From Sambucus nigra (Eukaryota > Streptophyta > Magnoliopsida > Dipsacales > Adoxaceae), in contig OX422222.1 of the NCBI GenBank assembly GCA_949130495.1, positions 276,448,109 through 276,512,108 of the forward strand: a stretch of DNA of 64,000 nt, in the 5' to 3' direction. A model generated the notes under the pieces. It did not search any database, was not told the origin of the DNA, and saw only the letters and a list, made by a program, of their open reading frames with translations. The number at the start of each line of letters is the position of its first letter. Positions within the stretch are counted from its first letter, which is position 1. Positions 19,644-31,318 of the stretch are shown here, one piece after another. Made by a program: the position numbers and the translations under genes.

Positions 19644-21600
19644 TTTTCTTCATTCACCTTCCTCGGCCTATCTTTTTCGACTAGATTGATCCTCTGGATG
19701 TAAGAACAAGCTAGATCCTCATTGAGTTAAGCTTTTCACTCAATAGTGTGATCTCCACCTCCAGTATCTCCACCTGTAATCATCTGACAATCAAAGGAAC
19801 CAAAACTAAGTGTAAATACCTCATGTTCTAGTTTCTTGTGTTTTGGGGGGAAGTTGGGATCATCTTCAAGATCATCTTCATGATTTATTTTCTTCTCTTC
19901 CCTGGGCTTGCATAAAGATTTTGACCTACATTGAGCTCTATTGTCATCCTATCGATCAATAAATTTGTCTAGTTTTCCTCAACGGATGATAATTTTTATC
20001 TCATTTTATAGAGCAATACATTGATCTATTATGTGCCCATGGTCCTTATAAAAATCAAAGTATATGGATCTATTCCTTTTTCCTGCAGGTGCTCTTAATT
20101 TCTCTAGCCAACGTACCTCCTTGCTATGTTTAGTTTCCTCCAAAACATGGTGAATGACCATTGTTAATGGAGTGTAGCTGTTTTACTTCTTGAGCCTATC
20201 ATCACTCTTACTTTGCTTTGAATATTTCTAATTTTTATGCTCCCATTGATCTTTCTTCTCGGTTTTAACCTCGGGTTTTGTGACCAAACTCTGCTTTACT
20301 GCTATTGCTTCCTCAGCAATCATTATCTTGGCTACTTTAGCCATTAATTCAGTCATAGATGTATCCCACTAATGAGTTTAAGAGTGTAATAAATATTCTC
20401 TGGAAGCTGCCCACTAATGAGAGTTGTAATAGATGTTTTCTCCTCGTAATCAATCACCTCCAACTTCTCATTATTGAAGCAAGTAATATAATCCCTTGTA
20501 CTTTTTCCTACACGTTGTCTCACACTTAACAAGTGAGCTACTCTCTTTACCAGATTGGCCCCGAAGCAGAAATTACCAATAAATAGCTTGGCAAGTTGGT
20601 TAAAATAAAAAATTCGGCCCCGAGGAAGGCTGTAGTACCATATCTGGGCAGGACTTGTTATGGTACCTGAGAATGCCCTGAATCTTATCTCATTGGGGAC
20701 AACATAAATGTTTGCTGCTACTTGATACTGTTCTATGTGAAGAACAGGGTCAGTTTTTCCATCATACTTGGGAGTAACCATAGGTGCTTTTAACTTCGAA
20801 GGAGTGGGAAAATCCATAATATCTTGAACAAAAAGAGACCTTTTCACAAAGCTTCGTTGCAAAGGGTTCTTCGTCTTCACCATTTCTCCCAACCTGTCTT
20901 CCAACCTTTGTATTGAGCCTTTCTATGCATGCTTCCCCATGTTAGATTTATGCGATGAAGCTCGGTTGTTTTGACCAACTATTTGTGCTAATCTTTCCTC
21001 CTGAGAGGTTTGCTCAGCGTGGATAGATTTTTGGGCACGTGATATGGATTGGGTTGAGGCCTCACATTAAGTGGCTGGCTGTCTAGTATGTCTAAATAAT
21101 GCCCTGGGAACATTTCTATTCCTTCTGGGTCCCAAACGATCAAAGGGTGATGCTCGACTTAGTCTTTCTAAAGTACTTATCCTTTTAGGAGAAAAAGACT
21201 TCTCATTATATGACTCCGATGCCTTGAGGGAAAAAATTACTCCTGGACGATAGGACGTATCAATGGAAATTATGGAATGGCTATGCCTCCTGAGGGAAGA
21301 ACTTACTCATGGATGATACGACGCGTCTCTAGATGTTCTAGAGTGGCTATGTGCACTGGTTCTTGGAGGTGGTGGTGATATATTTTTGTGAATAGACAAG
21401 GCAAGAGATTCGACCTACAGTGTTTGAGCCAATTGCCTGATCATATCTTGCATAACATCTTGTCCCCTAGCGAGACTAGACAAAATTCTAATCAAATCAT
21501 TATTTGTTGGAGGAGTAGATTAATAAGCGGTTTGCCATCTTACCTAGCACTGGATTCAGGAATGTCAGTCATCTTTGGATCAATGAATAAGAATGAAAAC
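19644..21600 (-). pseudogene. Gag (and start of protease region) of Tat element E
   Basis: The minus strand from about 21600 to 20950 carries a decayed gag N-terminus rich in Ser/Arg. The best-preserved part, 20904-20353, reads EDRLGEMVKTKNPLQRSF, then FPTPSKLKAPMVTPKYDGKTDP, FRAFSGTITSPAQIWYYSLP and KSTRDYITCFNNEKLEV, the same order as gag of element B (9440-9920). Downstream stops accumulate, but the knuckle region and a GGDTGGGDHT stretch (the TISGG.GGG region before protease in this lineage) are recognisable near 19770. The frame ends DRPRKVNEEKL at the B insertion point and resumes at 8866. E is an older, more decayed relative of B. Confidence 0.8.
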
Positions 21601-21617
21601 GTTTAGAAAACACGTTC

Positions 21618-21633
21618 CCACAAACGACGCCAA
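21618..21633 (-). other. Primer-binding site of element E
   Basis: The minus strand reads TGGCGTCGTTTGTGGG two bases after the LTR end. It is the same PBS class as element B with one change (TGGCGTC in place of TGGCGCC). Confidence 0.7.
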
Positions 21634-21635
21634 TC

Positions 21636-22114
21636 TGTTGATGTAAAACACTAGACTAGGTCTAATTATTTAATCACACATAATATATGTAAATAAAATA
21701 GATACAAAAAGGTTTTTAAAGTGGTTTGGCTATAAGGGAAAGCCTACGTCCCATGTGTTTCTTATTGCCTCGTATTCTGTCTAGCCTTTCGTACTTTTGA
21801 ATGGCCTGAACCTCTTGCCCTTGATGAAGGGATTACAATGTATTTATAGTCTCATAAGTAGATAGAGAGGTGGAATGTAAAAGGATAAAATGCCTTTATA
21901 AATTAGGCATTTACATCAGTACATGGCGTTCACAATGTACATGACTGGTGGCGCTTTGCTGACCCTGTTGGTCGATCTTCTCATCACTACTTGGTCGGCC
22001 TCCCATGTGTTGGTCAATGAGTCTATATCTTACTCATTAGGATTCTTTCCATGTTAGATGACATGTGTCCATTTATGATTGGTCCACGTAAGTGGGTAAT
22101 TTTTGGTATCAACA
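21636..22114 (-). mobile_element. 5' LTR of Tat element E
   Basis: A 479-bp LTR runs on the minus strand, starting TGTTGATACC at 22114 and ending ACATCAACA at 21636, with terminal inverted pair TGTTGAT/ATCAACA. It is followed by the PBS and gag leader on the same strand. No 3' LTR of E is seen; its 3' half is replaced by other insertions left of 6036. Confidence 0.82.
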
Positions 22115-22844
22115 ATAATAATAATAATATCTCTGAGCATAACAACCATATCCGCTTTACTCTTGGGTTAATTGTGGTGGAAAAAAAAGAAAGAGAGTTA
22201 GCGATATTGATACAGAAGCTCCTGTCCCCAAATGGGCATTTAACCTTAATTAAGGTAACATTTGGATATATATATGCATACATTTGATGTTTTTTTTAAA
22301 TACCACTAGATTGGTTAAATTCCAAAACAAATAATATCATGTGAAAATCTCACAAGAGAAAAATTTCTTAGCACCTACTTCATAAGTATATATATAATGT
22401 GGACTACTGTGAATTATCAATGTTAAGCATGATCCGGATAAAAAACTATCAAACAAAATGTTACTACACAAAAGTACGTGTTAGTATATTTAGTCTTAAT
22501 TGTTCACAACAATCTTTACACATATTCTTCATTATAGTAGCTTAACTTTTTTTCGGAGTGTATCATTTGAGTCCAAACGTGTCTTTAAAAGTCAAAATAT
22601 TTTTTCACTAAAATGAACTGCCACAGATAGCTTAGTGGTGTTGGTGGATTAAAAAGTTCAATAATCAAATAAAAAAAGTGTAAAGTTATTGCAGTTTTTT
22701 GTAATTAAGCTAGCCGTTGTGATAATGATGTGGGAACCTAATATTTGACTACTCAAATTAACACGTTTTGTGTGTATCATTGTTGCCAAGCTAAATGCAT
22801 ACCTATTTAAACAAAATGAAAAAGAAATTCTAGTTACCTCCTTG
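22115..22844. other. Gene-free AT-rich segment
   Basis: No coding frame or repeat I can name was found. It lies downstream of the last recognisable H+-ATPase exon, so it may include decayed intron or 3' exons of that pseudogene. Confidence 0.4.
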
Positions 22845-22946
22845 GGTTCAACCAGCATGCCAACCATTGAAGCATCAATGGCATCTTGATTTTCAACCTT
22901 AGAAGTCTGCAGGATAAGAGTGTCCTTGTCCATTAAACTTGAGAAT
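22845..22946 (-). pseudogene. H+-ATPase pseudogene, nucleotide-domain exon
   Basis: The minus strand from a TATAG acceptor reads SLMDKDTLILQTSKVENQDAIDASMVGMLVEPKE (shown as a whole segment at 22933-22845, key part VENQDAID) and ends at a good donor, AAGGAG/GTAACT. The family has a VDKD..ASRVENQDAID..MVGML.DPKEA block directly after the phosphorylation domain. A short stretch equivalent to a few residues is missing between DTLIL and KVENQ. No later exon was recognised, so the 3' half is lost. Confidence 0.75.
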
Positions 22947-23454
22947 ACCTATAGTTATGATTAAACCCATGGTATGTTCCAAAACTTGTTCTCATATTAG
23001 TCTATATCATTTTAAATATGAGTGTGACCCCTCACAAACTGACTCTGTTTGGTTATTTTTTTTAAATGCGTTTATTTTTTCTAATCTAAAATGCGTTTAT
23101 TGTTATCATCTGAAACCAGGGTTGGATGTACATTTTATTTTTGTAATCCATTTGCAAAAGACCAAAAAGATGTTTGTATCCGTTTAAATGATAGCAAAAG
23201 GGTTTAGCTAAAGAAACCCACATAAATTATTCTCTTGCACCTCATTATGCTTAGAAATATTGGTACATTGTGCTTATAATATAATACTTCCAATTTGGTG
23301 GTACCCTTAACAGTACACTAAAAAAAGGCCAAAACAAAAAAGGCAAAGGATGATCAAAGAAAATTTGATCCTAAAGTTTCGCTAATAAAAAACATAATAA
23401 ATAAGTACAAAATTGAAAAATAAAACCCAAAATATATATAACAATCAGATCCTA

Positions 23455-23800
23455 TGTAATTGGGTCCCTTAAGTTATTAAACTCAATCGTGGCCTTGTTC
23501 ACTGTAAGTTTGTTGAGGGTAAGGGTCTCGATCTTGTCATTGCATAGAACATCTATCCCAGCGATCTCCTCAATAGCAGTCATCCTCTTGGCAATGTCAC
23601 ATGGTTGTGAAAGTCGGCGGGACCCAATGGACATTATCATAGACAACACTGTTGGCATCGCAATTGGGATCCTTCCGATGAGAAGTACCAATAGATTATT
23701 GATTCCCTCTCTTTATTTTTTTATGCTGAAGTGGGTACATTACCACTATCTCAAAAAGCATATCCACAACAAATGGAGCAGATACAAAAGTTACTAATGG
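23455..23800 (-). pseudogene. H+-ATPase pseudogene, membrane and phosphorylation-domain exon
   Basis: The minus strand reads MLFEIVVMYPLQHKK (transmembrane region), a one-base frameshift, then [36 protein letters not shown] and [14 protein letters not shown]. This is the plasma-membrane P-type proton pump. The invariant aspartyl-phosphate motif DKTGTLT is DKIETLT here, which would abolish catalysis, and the preceding SQQGAITKR region is also changed. It is the second preserved exon in gene order (A-domain exon at 30960-31318, then this one). Confidence 0.85.
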
Positions 23801-23908
23801 CGATCAACACCTAGTCAAACCATACCAAACATTTTTTTTAGTACCTTCTCCACCTATTCTCAAATTACATTGTTAAAGTTATGCACATCTAATTCTCCCA
23901 AGGTCCTC
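23801..23908 (-). other. Intron piece of the H+-ATPase pseudogene
   Basis: AT-rich sequence between the exon and the left LINE target duplication. It continues at 30413 on the other side of the LINE. Confidence 0.5.
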
Positions 23909-23924
23909 GGTAGTCTTCTGTACT
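23909..23924 (+). repeat. Left target-site duplication of LINE
   Basis: The 16-bp GGTAGTCTTCTGTACT matches 30397-30412 with one mismatch. It directly precedes the LINE 5' end. Confidence 0.8.
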
Positions 23925-24195
23925 ATTTTTTTAACCCGTGAACTTCATCACAACTCTCTACTGTTGAACAAAAGCTCTCTACTGACTATGGATATGTTGT
24001 CTGAATCCAAGAATAACAGTGATGAACCTGCAGCTGCTACTGTGGGTTTGTCTAAGTAAGAAGAACACCATCTTTTCAGAAGCAATAAAAAAAAAACTTC
24101 CATAATTTTTCTCACGAGGAATGCATGGAAATGGAGCGTTGTTCTACTATGAACACACTACTGGAGCCTAACCATATAGAGATCAATATGAAGAG

Positions 24196-25732
24196 GTGGG
24201 TGGGACAAGCGTGTCTAACCTTACAGCCCCGGAAGTAAATGATATTACTGCAGAAGATTTGGCTACCACAAATGACGTGGGACCACCAACCATATCATAT
24301 AAAGATGCTTTCACAAGGAAAATAAATATCGATATTTATTTTGACGAGTCTACCATTTGCTGGTCTGAAGATGAAGAAGAGAACGAACAAGAGAACCCAA
24401 ATTCCCAAGAGATTAATCTTAATGAAGAACCAGAAATGGAGGATCCTCTTTGTCATGTGGTTAAAATTCCCCCTAAACATGTGGAGAAACTCAGAAGAAA
24501 ATGGAGGGACAACATCATAGTTAGACTGCTTAGAGGAAATATTGGATACAAAGCTCTATGTAGTAAAGTATTATAACTATGGAATATTCATGGAGATTTT
24601 GAGGTGGTGGATTTAGAAGAAGGTCACTTTCTTTTTAAATTCCACAATAAAGAGGATTACCATCACGTACTCACCGGAGGACCATGGATAGTCATGAACC
24701 ATTATCTCACTGTTAGGAAGTGGGAGCCTAACTTCAACCCATAAAATTCTCTGGAAGCCACCACAGCTATTTGGATTCGTCTCCCAATATTACCCATTGA
24801 ATGGTTTGAGGAGAAAACTCTTTTTCAGATTGGAAGTAAGGTGGGGAAACCCATCAAAACTGACTTCAACTCAGCTTCATGCAAGGATTTATGGTGAGGT
24901 GGATCTTGCTAAACCCCTCATTCCTACCTACAAACTTGAGGGTTATAAATACATATTTGAATATGAATTCTTGCCTTATCTATGGGTCCACTGTGGTAAG
25001 ATTGGACACCGGAGTGAAGTGTGTCTTTCCGGTACAGCGATGATTATAACTGAATCACAAGGAGCAAATTTGACCGTTGGTAATGGTAAGCCACACGTGC
25101 AAGTCTAAGAAAATAACCCAGCCCATGTGGATAATGGTACTGTTTTGTCCACTTTACCTGACAAAAGTAACAATAGTGAGAATGGAACAAACCAAGACGC
25201 TAGGAACTTTGGTCCGTGGATGTTGGTCAAGAGTAGAGGGAGACGGTCTATAGAATCAGGTCAATTAAAAATCTATCAGTAAGGAAAAGATAAGTTTAAA
25301 AATAATAGATTTAACCCTCTTGAGGGTACCTCTCAGACGCATGTCAAATCAGGAGATAAAGGCAAGAGGAAACTAGCCTCATATATCAGATATTTTAACT
25401 AAGAAAACACGCAACTGTCAATTAACTCACATATGGGGAAGTCAGACGTGGGACCCTTTGGGTACAAACTTCAACCAAGTAAAATAAATAGAAACGCCAA
25501 TGGTATGAGTGCAGTCAAAATTAGTGACATAGTGGAGCGGGCTGTACAGACGAGGAAATCTCTCCATGGGAATAGGGCTCCAAAGGATGGGACACGTACT
25601 TCAGAAGGGACACATATTAATACTCCCATTAATGAATCTTGCATGGAAGTGGACGTCAGGCCAACAAAAGAAAACAACGCGTCTGATAAAGATACACAAT
25701 CTGTGAAGGAAAATTTAATTAAACAATCCTAA
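24196..25732 (+). pseudogene. LINE ORF1 (DUF4283 and zinc knuckle), broken
   Basis: An acidic N-terminal part runs to about 24430. The DUF4283-like domain follows (WRDNIIVRLLRGNIGYKAL, a stop, then VVDLEEGHFLFKFHNKEDY, VLTGGPWIVMNHYLTVRKW, WIRLPILPIEWF) to about 24815. After a frameshift, ARIYGEVDLAKPLIPTYKLEG leads to the CCHC_4 knuckle LWVHCGKIGHRSEVC near 24985-25025. The first Cys of that knuckle is replaced by Trp. The Ser/Thr/Lys-rich tail has stops near 25110 and 25280 and an open piece at 25433-25732. Role: nucleic-acid-binding protein of the LINE RNP. Confidence 0.78.
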
Positions 25733-26247
25733 AGTTCGACGACACATGGTATTGACCGAAACACCCCTATGTTAAGTAGGCCTAATAATCAGAACGCCTC
25801 TATCACCTCACCTGTTTACATCTCTAACCCCCCTCCTGTAATAAATGTCAATGACCCCCCCAACCTTAAGTTCAAACACCCCATCAGCTCCCAGCACTAC
25901 TATACCTACCCAAATACAAGCTCACATCTTAATCCATAACGAAAATGGATCCCTCCTTCCTTGTAATGCCGTGAGACCTCCAGATTACCCATCAAACCCT
26001 TAAGATTCCGATGTGCGACTTCTGGGTCAACTCCAAAGTGGAGGAAGCATCAATACTCAGAATAAGATGGCAAACAGCACAGTTAAGAATGCAAATTCAA
26101 CCAAATCAGAATATTCCCTTGGAGGACAAAAGACATGCAGTGAGAGTCGTGGAATGCCTCCCAACGCTGGAAGCTTAAATGCGGGTAAAGAATAGACTCC
26201 CCTAGCCTGAGGAAGATCCCATACCCATTTCTCACAAAACTACATCT
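25733..26247 (+). other. LINE inter-ORF region
   Basis: A Pro/Asn-rich low-complexity tail with stops and no recognisable domain. It separates ORF1 from the endonuclease start at 26248. Confidence 0.5.
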
Positions 26248-29200
26248 ATGTCTTTTATCGTCTGGAACTACTGGGGAACCGGGAATAAACTCTTCAAACC
26301 TACGTTCAAAGATTTAAATGATATGTATAAACCAGAAGTGGTCATTATCCTTGAAACCCATATTACTTTCAATAAAATGGGAAATTTCTTCTCGGATGTT
26401 GGATTTACGGAGCAAGCCATCTCAGAGCCCGTTGGCAGAACATGAGGTATTTGGGTCTTATGGAAACTCGAGATTGTGGATTTACAGCCTATTGACATTT
26501 CTGGACAGGCCATACATCTTCTTGTTTCTAAGAGAAATTATGAGTATTGGCTCCTTACTACAGTCTATGCCAGCCCCATCCCCTTCTTACATCAAAGACT
26601 TTGGTATAATCTCAACAGCCTTACAAACGATATCACCGTCCCATGGATGGTGACGGGTGATTTCAATGACCACACTGACCCCTCAGAAAAGAAAAGCTAT
26701 TCCAGGTGTGCTTCAACCAGCAGGTGCTCGACGTTTGTGGACAATATTAATAGGTGTAACCTCACTGGATTGGGTAGTACCGGACCACGGATGACATGGA
26801 CCAACAGTCGCATTGGCTTAGCTAATACTTTGATGGGATTGGATCGTACGCTTCCTAATCCCTAATGGAGGATTAAATTTCCTGAGGCCATGGTGGATAA
26901 CCTCTCGAGGACCGCTTCTGACCATTGCCCAATGGTGATACACACTGAAGGTAAATTGCCCCTCACTCCCCCTCCTAGTCCCTTTAAATTTCTTGCTTGT
27001 TGGTTTGACAGAGAAGATTTCTATAACATCATTTCTAAAAATTGGAATAACAATGATAATCTACTAAATAATATTAAACAGTCCTCTATAAATACTAATA
27101 TTTGGAACAAGAAACTGTTCGGTAACATTTTCAGAAATAAAAAAAGACTTCTCAATAGACTTAAAGGTATTCAAGTGGATCTACAAAATGCCTTTTCCCA
27201 TAATTTAGATATCTTGGAAGGCAAACTTAGACAGGAATATAATGCTATTTTAAAAAATGAAGAAACATTCTGTCTACAAAAATCGAGAATACAATGGTTA
27301 GAGGAGGGAGATCGTAACACTAAATTCTTCCACACCTCTACTATCATTAGAAGACGTAGAAATAAAATCGATAGACTCCTGATTAACAGTACTTGGTGTG
27401 ATAATCATGACATGCTTATGGAACACATAAATATATATTTTATTGACCTTTTTAAAAGCGCCCCCTTCTGAATCACGATATTCCCCTTAGTGTGTTGAAC
27501 CCCATCCCTTTTAGTAAGCGACAGAACATCACCCTTGATTTTCCTATTTGCCTTCATGAGATAAAAAAAGCAACCTTTAGTATGCAGGCCCCCGACCCGG
27601 ATGGGATGTCCCCTTGTTCTGCCAACATTTTTAGGACCTTATTAACCCATGCCTTGCTAAATTTGTCAACACACGCTTCATCACTAGCAGAGTCCCCGAG
27701 AGTATAAACGAGAGCCACATCACCCTTATCCCCAAAATTGATAATCCGGAATCGATTACTCAATTTAGACCCATCACCCTCTGTAATGTGGCGTATAAAA
27801 TTGTTGCCAAGATCATTGTTAACAGACTGAGACCCAGACTTTGCAAAATCATTATCCCATCCCAAGCAAGTTTTCTTCCGGGGAGACAAACTTCGGACAA
27901 TGTCATCATAACCCAAGAAATTATTCATACCCTCTCGAAGAAAAAGAGGAAGAGTGGGGGTGTTATATTAAAAATTGACCTTGAGAAAGATTATGATAGA
28001 GTTAGTTGGGAATTTATTGGTAATGTGCTTAGATGGTTCAATGTGAGTGAAAGGTTAACTAATCTTATCATGAGTTGTGTTAGTTCCACAACTACGACAA
28101 TTCTGTGGAACAGTTCCCCACTCCCTAAGTTTAAACCTACTAGGGGTTTGAGACAGGGGGACCCCCTTTAACCCTACCTATTTGTGATGTGTATGGAATA
28201 TCTATCCGCGATTATTTCTACCAAAGTCATGACCAAGGACTGGAAGGGACTTAAAGCCTCAACCCATGGACCAATCATCTCTCACCTGTTTTTTGCGGAT
28301 GACCTTATTCTGTTCACTGAAGCCACCCAACACTCATGTAAAACTCTGATGGAGACATTAGAAGATTTTTGTAAAATCTCCGGTCAAAAGGTTAACCTAA
28401 ATAAATCCAAAATCTTCTTCTCCTCAATCATTGACCGTAGGAGAGCGCTTGAGATCAGCCATCAATGTGGTATGCCTATTACCTCAAACCTAGGCACTTA
28501 TTTAGGATTTACCCTGATTCATGGTAGACTGGGGAAGGAACATTGCAAAGAGGTCATGAATAAAGTGAACAAACGACTTACAGGTTGGAAAGCTAAACTC
28601 CTATCCTTATCAGGAAGAGCTACCCTGATTCAATCGGTGTCTTCCACCATACCAAACTACACCATGCAAACGACTCTCCTTTCTAAAAGTACGTGTGATA
28701 CCCTCGATAAAATAAATAGTAATTTATTATGGGGTGATAATGATAAGACTAAAAAAGTCCACCTGGTCTCTTGGGAGAACGTTTCTAAACCTAAATCGAG
28801 TGTGGGTCTCGGTCTTCGTAACAGCGACCTTAACAACAAGGCTTTGGTTGCCAAACTAGGTTGGAGAATTATAACTAAAAAAGACCCTCTTTGGATTCAA
28901 GTGCTGAAAGATAAATACACCCATGACCCAAATCCCAGAAAATGGCCTAAAAAAGCTAGCGCTTCCCACATTTGGAGAAGTATTTATAAGTGTAGAAAGA
29001 CACTCCATGATAACACTAAATGGATCATCAGGAATGGTGACAATGTTAACATCTTCGAGGACTGGTGGTGTGGGAAAGGGAGACTGAAACCTCCTGATGA
29101 GTCGAGTTGTGAAAGAATTGACCTGGTCAATACCCTCATTAATACTGATAAAAGTTGGAACACCCCCGAGATTGCGAGCCGTTTTCCTAGTAACACTGCA

Positions 29201-30339
29201 AATGCTATCGTCAGCACCCCACTGTCCTGTGTTGCCACCAGAACGGACAGACCGAGCTGGGGCAATAAAACCAATGGCAAATTTTCCATAAAGTCTTGCT
29301 ACCACTCTCTCCTAAATATCGATCCTTTAATCCCCCCCCCCCCACACACAATGGTTATTGGAACAAAATTTGGACTCTCAAAATCCCCCAGAAACTCAAA
29401 ACTTTTTTGTGGATCACCCTTCACGGTAAACTCCTCACTAACCAACAAAGGGTCATTAGGCGTATGTCCGATGATAGTAGATGTAACAGATGTCATAGTC
29501 TGGAGGACACGGAGCATGTGCTGAGAGACTGTCATGTTGCGCATGAAGTTTGGGGAATTTTTTTCCCCAACCATTATAGGTCCACAGGTATGTTTTCTAA
29601 TTTTATTGATTGGATTGTTGAGAGCATATGGAATCAAAATGATAAGGAATGGTATGTCCTCTTTATCTCTTGTTTATGGAATATTTGGAAAGCGCGTAAT
29701 AAATTCATTTTTGATAATATTGTCACTCCCCCGTATTTGATTATGCATATTAGTCAAACGCTTGCGACGGATATTAGACAAGCATTTGGCCAAAATGCCA
29801 ATCAAAAATGGGAGGGACACACTGTTCTAATTTCTTGGTTGCATCCCCCTACAGGTTCTTTTAAAATTAATACTGATGGCAGTTAGGATGAAACAACTAT
29901 GACCGGATCCTATGGGGTCCTGGCTAGGGAAGAATTTAGGAGATGGATCGTGGGATGTTATGGAAAAATTCATGGATGTGTGAGTACCTTTAATGCCGAG
30001 CTTAAAGGTATCTTGTTTGGGATTAATTTGGCACACGAGAAAAGCTGGAATCGTGCTCTCATTGAGTGGGACTCTAAGGAGGCGGTGGATCTCATTAATA
30101 ATGAAGAAGATAGTCATCACCCACTTGCCAACATCATTGAAGATTGTATGGAACTCAAGAAAGCCTTAAATGCTAGAGTTAGACACATCCACAGAGAAGT
30201 CAACAGATGCGCAGATTGTCTTGCAAAAAATGGAAGGAAGCAACAAGATCGCTTTGTTGAGATCGAAGAAGCCCCGGACCAAATCCTCCAGGTCCTCAGG
30301 GAGGACGTGTCGGGTTTGAAATTTGAAATGAATCGTTGA
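26248..30339 (+). pseudogene. LINE ORF2: endonuclease, reverse transcriptase, zf-RVT, RNase H, broken
   Basis: The APE-type endonuclease start is MSFIVWNYWGTGNKLFKP (family N-[CW]-R-G at this place; here N-Y-W-G). Further motifs are PEVVIILETHI (Glu), WMVTGDFND (about 26650) and ASDHCPMV (about 26920). RT starts near 27500 and has a frameshift at about 27720. It then reads AKIIVNRLRPRL, SQASFLPGRQTSDNV, VILKIDLEKDYDRVSW (Asp), GLRQGDPL (stop after it at 28171) and HLFFADDLILF (FADD, about 28290). The thumb-like region runs to 29330, where a C-homopolymer frameshift moves to the next frame. The zf-RVT region follows (CNRCHSLEDTEHVLRDC), then an RVT_3 RNase H (INTDGS, FNAELKGILFGI, VNRCADCLAKNG), ending at 30339. 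RNase H at the C-terminus is known for plant L1. Confidence 0.87.
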
Positions 30340-30396
30340 TTGCTTAGCTATTTTTTGTTTTTGGTTTTTTTTCCTGTTTCCTATCGACAAAAAAAA

Positions 30397-30412
30397 GGTA
30401 GTCTTGTGTACT
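30397..30412 (+). repeat. Right target-site duplication of LINE
   Basis: GGTAGTCTTGTGTACT follows the A8 tail and matches 23909-23924 at 15 of 16 positions. Confidence 0.8.
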
Positions 30413-30959
30413 GGGCTACCAATTTCTGGAAGGCATTTTGGTCCTCAAAGTTTAGGTAGAGTCTATAGATAGAATTTGACCACTAAAATGTTCCCTTATT
30501 GGATTTTTGTCCCCATTTTGATGGTTCCATTACTTGACGTTACACGTCATAAAATATGACCAAAATATTCTCAGTTAAGCTCCCACTTTTTTATCAGTAT
30601 ATTATGAATAAATTGAAAGACTATTACGTCTCCTAGAATTAAGTGGCTATTAATTTTGTAAAAACTCCTCGAGTTATATCAATAAGTGTAAATCCTTATG
30701 CATATCTAAATAACATTTTCAACGTCATCAACTAATCTGTATCTAAATTTTTTCATAGTTGGAGACGTATTTGATAATTCAGGCACTTCATTGCAGTCAA
30801 CGTAATACTTTGTTGGACATTAACTATGGATATATGTAATGATTAAATGATCGAACAGAAAAAAATGAGGTCCAAAATCCAATGAACTCAAAAATTTGAT
30901 AGCTAATATTACTATTAAGCTAAACTATGGAGGCAAAAAGTCAAATAACCATTTTTTAT
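30413..30959 (-). other. Intron of the H+-ATPase pseudogene (right part)
   Basis: AT-rich, with no coding content recognised. It lies between the LINE and the A-domain exon. Confidence 0.45.
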
Positions 30960-31318
30960 AGTTCCTTTCCTCGTTGAGATAAAGATAATACCTTTTAAAA
31001 ATGACTCACTTTGTTAGTTCTATCAATAAGGTGGGTAGCCTTGCCAAAGAAGGTGTGGACCCTTGTGGCGACAACCACGACATCAATTTTACCTTGCTTG
31101 CAGGTGGAACTAGAGTAAACATCAGCACGAGGTTCTTTGTTATCGGCAAGGACTCACCAGTGTGGGCAGGTTGGTCAATTTTTAAGGTATTACCTTAAAG
31201 GAGACGAACATCAACTAGGATGATATCTTCCAACTTGACACTTATCAAATCTCCCGATACTAGTATTGTCGCGTCTTGCTCCCTCCATCTCCCATATCTC
31301 AACACCTTCACAAAATTG
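30960..31318 (-). pseudogene. H+-ATPase pseudogene, actuator-domain exon
   Basis: The minus strand reads [20 protein letters not shown], then [15 protein letters not shown] with a stop, then [19 protein letters not shown] frameshift near 31140 is followed by [39 protein letters not shown] and SHF with a stop. TGES is the actuator-domain dephosphorylation motif and is kept. Order and content match the plant plasma-membrane H+-ATPase (AHA/PMA type), where this block directly precedes the membrane segment found at 23455-23800. Two stops and a frameshift make it a pseudogene. Exons 5' of the A domain were not recognised. Confidence 0.87.

Larger units (their letters stand above)
23925..30396 (+). 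mobile_element. L1-clade plant LINE, full length but defective
   Basis: A 6.47-kb non-LTR element is bounded by a 16-bp target duplication (23909-23924 and 30397-30412) and ends in an A8 tract (30389-30396). ORF1 carries a DUF4283 region and a zinc knuckle. ORF2 carries AP-like endonuclease, RT, zf-RVT and RNase H. The boundaries imply a full-length insertion, not the usual 5' truncation. Many stops and frameshifts show it is dead. It lies in an intron of the H+-ATPase pseudogene, in the opposite orientation to that gene. Confidence 0.88.

Noticed and set aside
28657..29305. Minus-strand frames across the LINE ORF2
   Set aside because: Antisense shadows of the RT/RNase H coding strand, with no motif of their own.
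31001..31198. Plus-strand 65-codon frame
   Set aside because: It is the antisense of the H+-ATPase actuator-domain exon, which has far stronger similarity on the minus strand.
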